This document shows, one piece after another, positions 60,461 through 64,000 of a DNA stretch of 64,000 bases. The stretch lies in assembly GCF_016545825.1 (NCBI RefSeq), contig NC_052620.1, positions 3,348,001-3,412,000 of the forward strand. The letters are read 5' to 3'. Every line of letters starts with the position of its first letter. The stretch's first letter is position 1. Source of the DNA: Eucalyptus grandis (Eukaryota; Streptophyta; Magnoliopsida; Myrtales; Myrtaceae). The notes under the pieces were generated by a model that ran no database searches, was not told where the DNA came from, and worked only from the letters and a program-made list of their open reading frames with translations. A program made the position numbers and the translations under genes.

Positions 60461-62647
60461 CTGGGACTCAATTATTGACTTAAAGTATCCAATCAAAGGC
60501 CACTTCGATAGAATCCTAGAAACAGAAACTGAAAATTTAAGTACCGATTTAAACACTAATAATCTAGAATCTTAAGAATCAAATAAAAGGTTATTAAAAG
60601 TATGTCTGTTTTTTGAAGATATTCCTCCGAAAATAATCATTTGTATTATGTGAAATAATACTTGTTGTTGATTAAAATATTTTTTATTCATATATTCTTA
60701 TAAACAACGGAAGTCATCATTCCGAAAATATATATTTTTCTAAGTTATTTATAGAATAGAGCATTAATAACAACTGAATATTGAATATTCATTGACAGGG
60801 GCTCAATAATCGACAAGATCTTGATTCATATCTGGATCAGCTTCTTCTCCATTGTGTCTGATTAAGGTATCTGCACAGAAAGGGGCCCAATTTGTCTTTT
60901 CGATTATTCCCTTCCTCTTTGTCTTTTCCATTTTTGTGTTTTGCTTTTTAAGCTAACTAGATGCACTTCCCTCAGCTGGTAGCCTTCCACATAAACAACT
61001 ATTTAATAACCAATCAAGTGTTCAAAATAAATGAAATTTGATGATTGAGCATCTTATAGACTTGAAAGATTCAATTAAGGCCCGCTTGATAAGATTGAAA
61101 TAATTTAAGGACTTATTATAAATGTTGATAATCTTAAGGGTTGAGGATGGAAAAATAAAAGTCAAATTTTGAATTTGGATTAATATTATTATCAAACATA
61201 GCATCGTCGGATCACCAAGGTCAACCTTCATCCTTGCTCGACGAGCGGTTCTTGCAGTCGAGCTCCCTTGTGGAAGGGTTGTTACTTAACCAATAATGGA
61301 TAACACGCTCATCTTCCCTAAGCGTTCACATTGACGGTAAAGTTTGTCATCTTGATGTCAGCTCTTCACCACCTAGAGATAAGTGAATTATTAATAGGTT
61401 TTAAACATGTAGCAATGCAATTGCAACATTTTTAATTCCCATTTTGCTGCCTTTCTTATTGAATGAATTATGTATTCACTTCCTCATTTGCAAATCATGT
61501 GACTTTCTGACTTAACTAGGTCAAAGCTAGTTACTGTCATCATAAATGGTTAATTTATTGAGTACTAAACAAGATTAATCCCCCATATTTAATTAGGCCC
61601 TCAGTCAAAATTTCATTTAGTATGGTCACCATATGATAAAACCTAGCAAGTTTGTCATTTGTAAGGCCATATCACGGTAAAAAAGCCTTATGATTTATTA
61701 AACTTTGGTTATAAGAAGTTCAGAGACCACATTATATTTTTCTTGAGCTACCTACATATTAGCCACTTAAAAAGAATTGTCTTTGACAATGTTCATTAAA
61801 TGCAACATCTCTTGCGGTCTGGCAATGGAGAACACCTTGCGAGTGTAAAGCATGCTGATATACAATCAAGGACCAGACTTGGTTTCCATCACCAAAAATG
61901 ATTCATATTTCGGGTCCTAAAAAGCACAAGTGACAAGTTTGATTCTCGCTTCACGGACCTTTCAAGGTCACAACACAATTGAGCAGTTTGCTTGCCAACC
62001 ATCCGCTGCAAACATGAAATCTGATTTAGAACATCACACGTTCCCCATGAAGAAGTGAGTATCCATTTCCAAACTACTGGAGTTTGATTGCAATTTAAAG
62101 CGAAACGCAAATGGGGTCATTGCAGTTTACACAAGAACAAAACAGCTGATAAATGATACCACAAGGTACCGTTTGTGGCTTCACAATCAATGCTCAAATG
62201 CGCTCTAGCTACTTGAAAGATTCATGATACTGACTCTTTCTTCTTTATGCGAGCAGGAGCTAACGTGTTGGGGGACCAAAAGCCCCCTTGACCCTCTAGG
62301 ATAACGTCTACATTCTAATCCCGGTGTCATTCATGCCAATGAACTCATCTGAGATTGTAAGCTGATGCATTGAAAAAAATGTGTCGTAATGTGGGTGAGG
62401 GTCGTGATAAAAATGAAGAATCCTGGACTCGGTAAGTTTTGCTGTCGGTATATAGATAATAAATAGATGAAGGCACGAGGTTGGAGCTAGAAAGTATGAT
62501 GAATGATGTGAGGGGCTGGTGAAGGATCTATCTCAAAAACCATACATGTGTACTGGAAAAACGTAAGGTATTGTTTGAATGGTATATATCAGCATCGTAT
62601 AATATAACACAAAAAAGGTGACAAAAGGTGAGATTTAAGTATCATAT
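60461..62647. other. Intergenic, 3' flank of the NF-YB7-like gene
   Basis: Collinear with 50872-53050. No coding gene supported; a minus-strand 73-aa frame at 61889-62110 resembles its unit 1 counterpart but has no known family. The part next to 62647 is expected to hold the 3' UTR of the NF-YB7-like gene. Confidence 0.55.
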
Positions 62648-63376
62648 CTACCACTGCCCCAGCGAATCAACTTGGTCTTGGTGCTGTAATTGCTTTTGAA
62701 TGGAACTGGGAGAGTAAGGCAAGGAGATCAATGGCTGATGATCAGTGCCCCCGAAAGGGCGAGGCTGAGACAGAATGCTTGCTGAAGAACAAAAACCGTT
62801 ACTACTGTCGTTATCGTTATTGGTGAACCCCATGTTGGTGCTGTGATCATGAATCTGATGATCGAATGGTTGCTGATGCATCCCATGTTGCTGTTGTGGT
62901 TGCTGTTGATCCGTTGAAGAGCATGATCTCTGTTGCTGTTTGGGGACATTCAGCTTCTCACCTTCAATCTCTCTGTACTTGTTGAGGTATGTCTTGAGGG
63001 GGACAACGTAATCCTCAAACCCTAGAGTGGTGACCGCCCAGATGATGTCGTCCCCATTGATGGTCTTCCTCTTCTCCCTCTGGCACTTGTCTGATGCCTC
63101 CCCAGTGACGAAGCTGATGAACTCCGACACACATTCCTGGACTGTCTCTTTCGCGTCCTTGGAGATCTTGCCATTCCCAGGAAGCACCTTCTTCATGATC
63201 CTCCCAACGTTAGCAATTGGCAAGAACCTGTCCTGTTCTTTGTTGCTGTGGTGGTGGTGATGGTGGTCGGTCTTTGAGCAAGGGCTCTCCGGGCTGGAGC
63301 TTCTTCTTCTGGGCACAACATTTGGCACATTTCCATGATGGCTCTCAATCTCTTCTTCCATCTCTCTCTCCCCCAC
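62648..63376 (-). CDS. NF-YB7: NF-Y subunit B transcription factor, NF-YB7-like
   Basis: Histone-fold subunit of the CCAAT-binding NF-Y trimer, acting in the nucleus with NF-YC and NF-YA. Single exon, 242 aa. The B domain (residues about 47-140) starts [20 protein letters not shown], continues through [20 protein letters not shown] and [20 protein letters not shown], and ends [20 protein letters not shown]. The residue diagnostic of LEC1-type proteins (Asp) is Lys here (KISKDAK), so it is non-LEC1. [20 protein letters not shown] and [15 protein letters not shown] fit the NF-YB7 branch as I recall it. Acidic/His-rich N terminus (H38-H43), Gln-rich C terminus ending DSLGQW. An alternative start at Met6 cannot be excluded. 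The TAG stop (62650-62648) lies exactly at the end of the tandem duplication. Confidence 0.95.
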   Translation of the reverse strand: MGEREMEEEIESHHGNVPNVVPRRRSSSPESPCSKTDHHHHHHSNKEQDRFLPIANVGRIMKKVLPGNGKISKDAKETVQECVSEFISFVTGEASDKCQREKRKTINGDDIIWAVTTLGFEDYVVPLKTYLNKYREIEGEKLNVPKQQQRSCSSTDQQQPQQQHGMHQQPFDHQIHDHSTNMGFTNNDNDSSNGFCSSASILSQPRPFGGTDHQPLISLPYSPSSIQKQLQHQDQVDSLGQW

Positions 63377-64000
63377 CCCTCTCTCTCTCTGAGTATGTGT
63401 CTGAAAAAGACAGGTCCTTGATTTTTTATTTTTTTTGGGGGCTGATTTTTATTTATTTAAACGAGGGTGAGTTAAAATAAAAATGGCATGGGAAGCTTGA
63501 AAATAGGCAAACAAAGAGGGTGAGCCCCCAGGGACTCGCTCCCCTCAGGGACAAGGGAATTAACTGTCCTGACTCCATCTTTTAACTATATTTTGCTTGC
63601 CCATTGTCTTGCTCAACTGGGTTTTCTTTTTAATACCCTTTTTTCTACATGGACAGCTGAAAAAGAACCATTCCGTTTTTCTTTTTTTAAGGGTATTCTA
63701 ATGTGATTCTTGACCAATTTGATCTGGTCTAGGAATTCCCCGTTGATCATGATTTACTTGAGGGTAGAGATATGACAACCACCAGGTTTGTTCTAGTGAC
63801 GTTGATAGCTTTACCAGCTTGAGCCTGGTTTTATTAATTTTAACATTGAACACTGATTTTGAAGGGACAAGAGAAATTACTCATCACTTCACTATGGTGA
63901 TTACTCAAAATCTGTAAATGAAAGAGAGAAAATTTAAGTTTTGAAAAACTTATGAATTGGTGCGATTTTACATGTCAATACTTGCATATTTCGCAAGGTT
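63377..64000 (-). promoter_or_regulatory. NF-YB7-like 5' leader and upstream region
   Basis: Directly upstream of the ATG lies a GA-rich stretch on minus (CTCTCTCTCT on plus, about 63380-63391), common in plant 5' leaders. Further upstream is AT-rich. No other gene is seen up to the window end. Confidence 0.45.

Larger units (their letters stand above)
53063..62655. repeat. Segmental tandem duplication, unit 2
   Basis: About 9.6 kb, starting GAACTTGATTCTGATTTAG at 53063 and ending in the stop-codon region of the NF-YB7-like gene. Shorter than unit 1 mainly because it lacks the 434-bp MITE insertion. Carries the RING-defective RGLG copy 2. Small private changes include a three-fold 45-bp repeat at 54181-54300. 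Confidence 0.92.

Noticed and set aside
1..64000. CRISPR arrays, bacterial operons, rRNA or clear tRNA genes
   Set aside because: None seen; gene structure is plant nuclear, and repeats present are transposons, LRR modules and simple tandem repeats.

Overview
This is plant nuclear DNA. Genes have many exons with GT..AG introns, and the families present are plant ones (RGLG ubiquitin ligases, NF-YB7-like factors, MIK2-type receptor kinases). The non-genic sequence is AT-rich and full of plant transposons. A eudicot is most likely. Myrtales is only a weak impression that I cannot prove from sequence alone.

Layout. 47-15162 (+): a complete 30-exon gene for the catalytic subunit of DNA polymerase delta (POLD1; joined CDS 3315 nt, 1104 aa). 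15.2-21 kb: its 3' flank, a probable ~3.7 kb solo LTR carrying a nested Harbinger-like element with an extremely GC-rich core, and a fragment of the 3' end of an RGLG gene split by a hAT-like MITE. 23.4-27.1 kb: a decayed LRR receptor-kinase pseudogene and a second kinase scrap. 28.35-31.5 kb: a 3.1 kb solo LTR with a perfect 5-bp target duplication, followed by a tRNA-related SINE. 32.5-34.1 kb: a CT-rich higher-order tandem repeat. 34.3-38.9 kb: an LRR receptor-like kinase with a good kinase domain, whose tandem 360-bp LRR modules carry three one-base deletions. 39.9-40.36 kb: a Mutator-like MITE. 40.9-41.67 kb: a retrocopy of tRNA (guanine-N7) methyltransferase, fused to a duplicated 3' piece of POLD1 (41.67-42.97 kb).

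From 43.03 kb the window holds two tandem copies of a ~10 kb unit (about 43.03-53.06 and 53.06-62.65 kb). Each carries an 11-coding-exon RGLG gene on the minus strand. Copy 1 (44893-49216) is intact (363 aa, VWA plus C3HC4 RING). Copy 2 has an undamaged VWA part but three independent lesions confined to its RING: a stop codon just before it, a frameshift inside it, and replacement of its last cysteines. Copy 2 ends exactly at the stop codon of an intact single-exon NF-YB7-like gene (62648-63376, -). The copy 1/copy 2 junction therefore reveals the breakpoint, and a Mutator-like MITE in copy 1 has its clean empty site in copy 2.

The ancestral order appears to be POLD1 (+), RGLG (-), NF-YB7 (-). 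Partial duplication of the POLD1/RGLG junction left an RGLG fragment beside the complete POLD1 and a POLD1 fragment beside the complete RGLG, with receptor kinases and transposons now lying between them. The genes belong to unrelated processes (DNA replication, ubiquitination, transcription, surface signalling); the interest lies in duplication, decay and transposon history. All calls come from reading the sequence; no database search was run.
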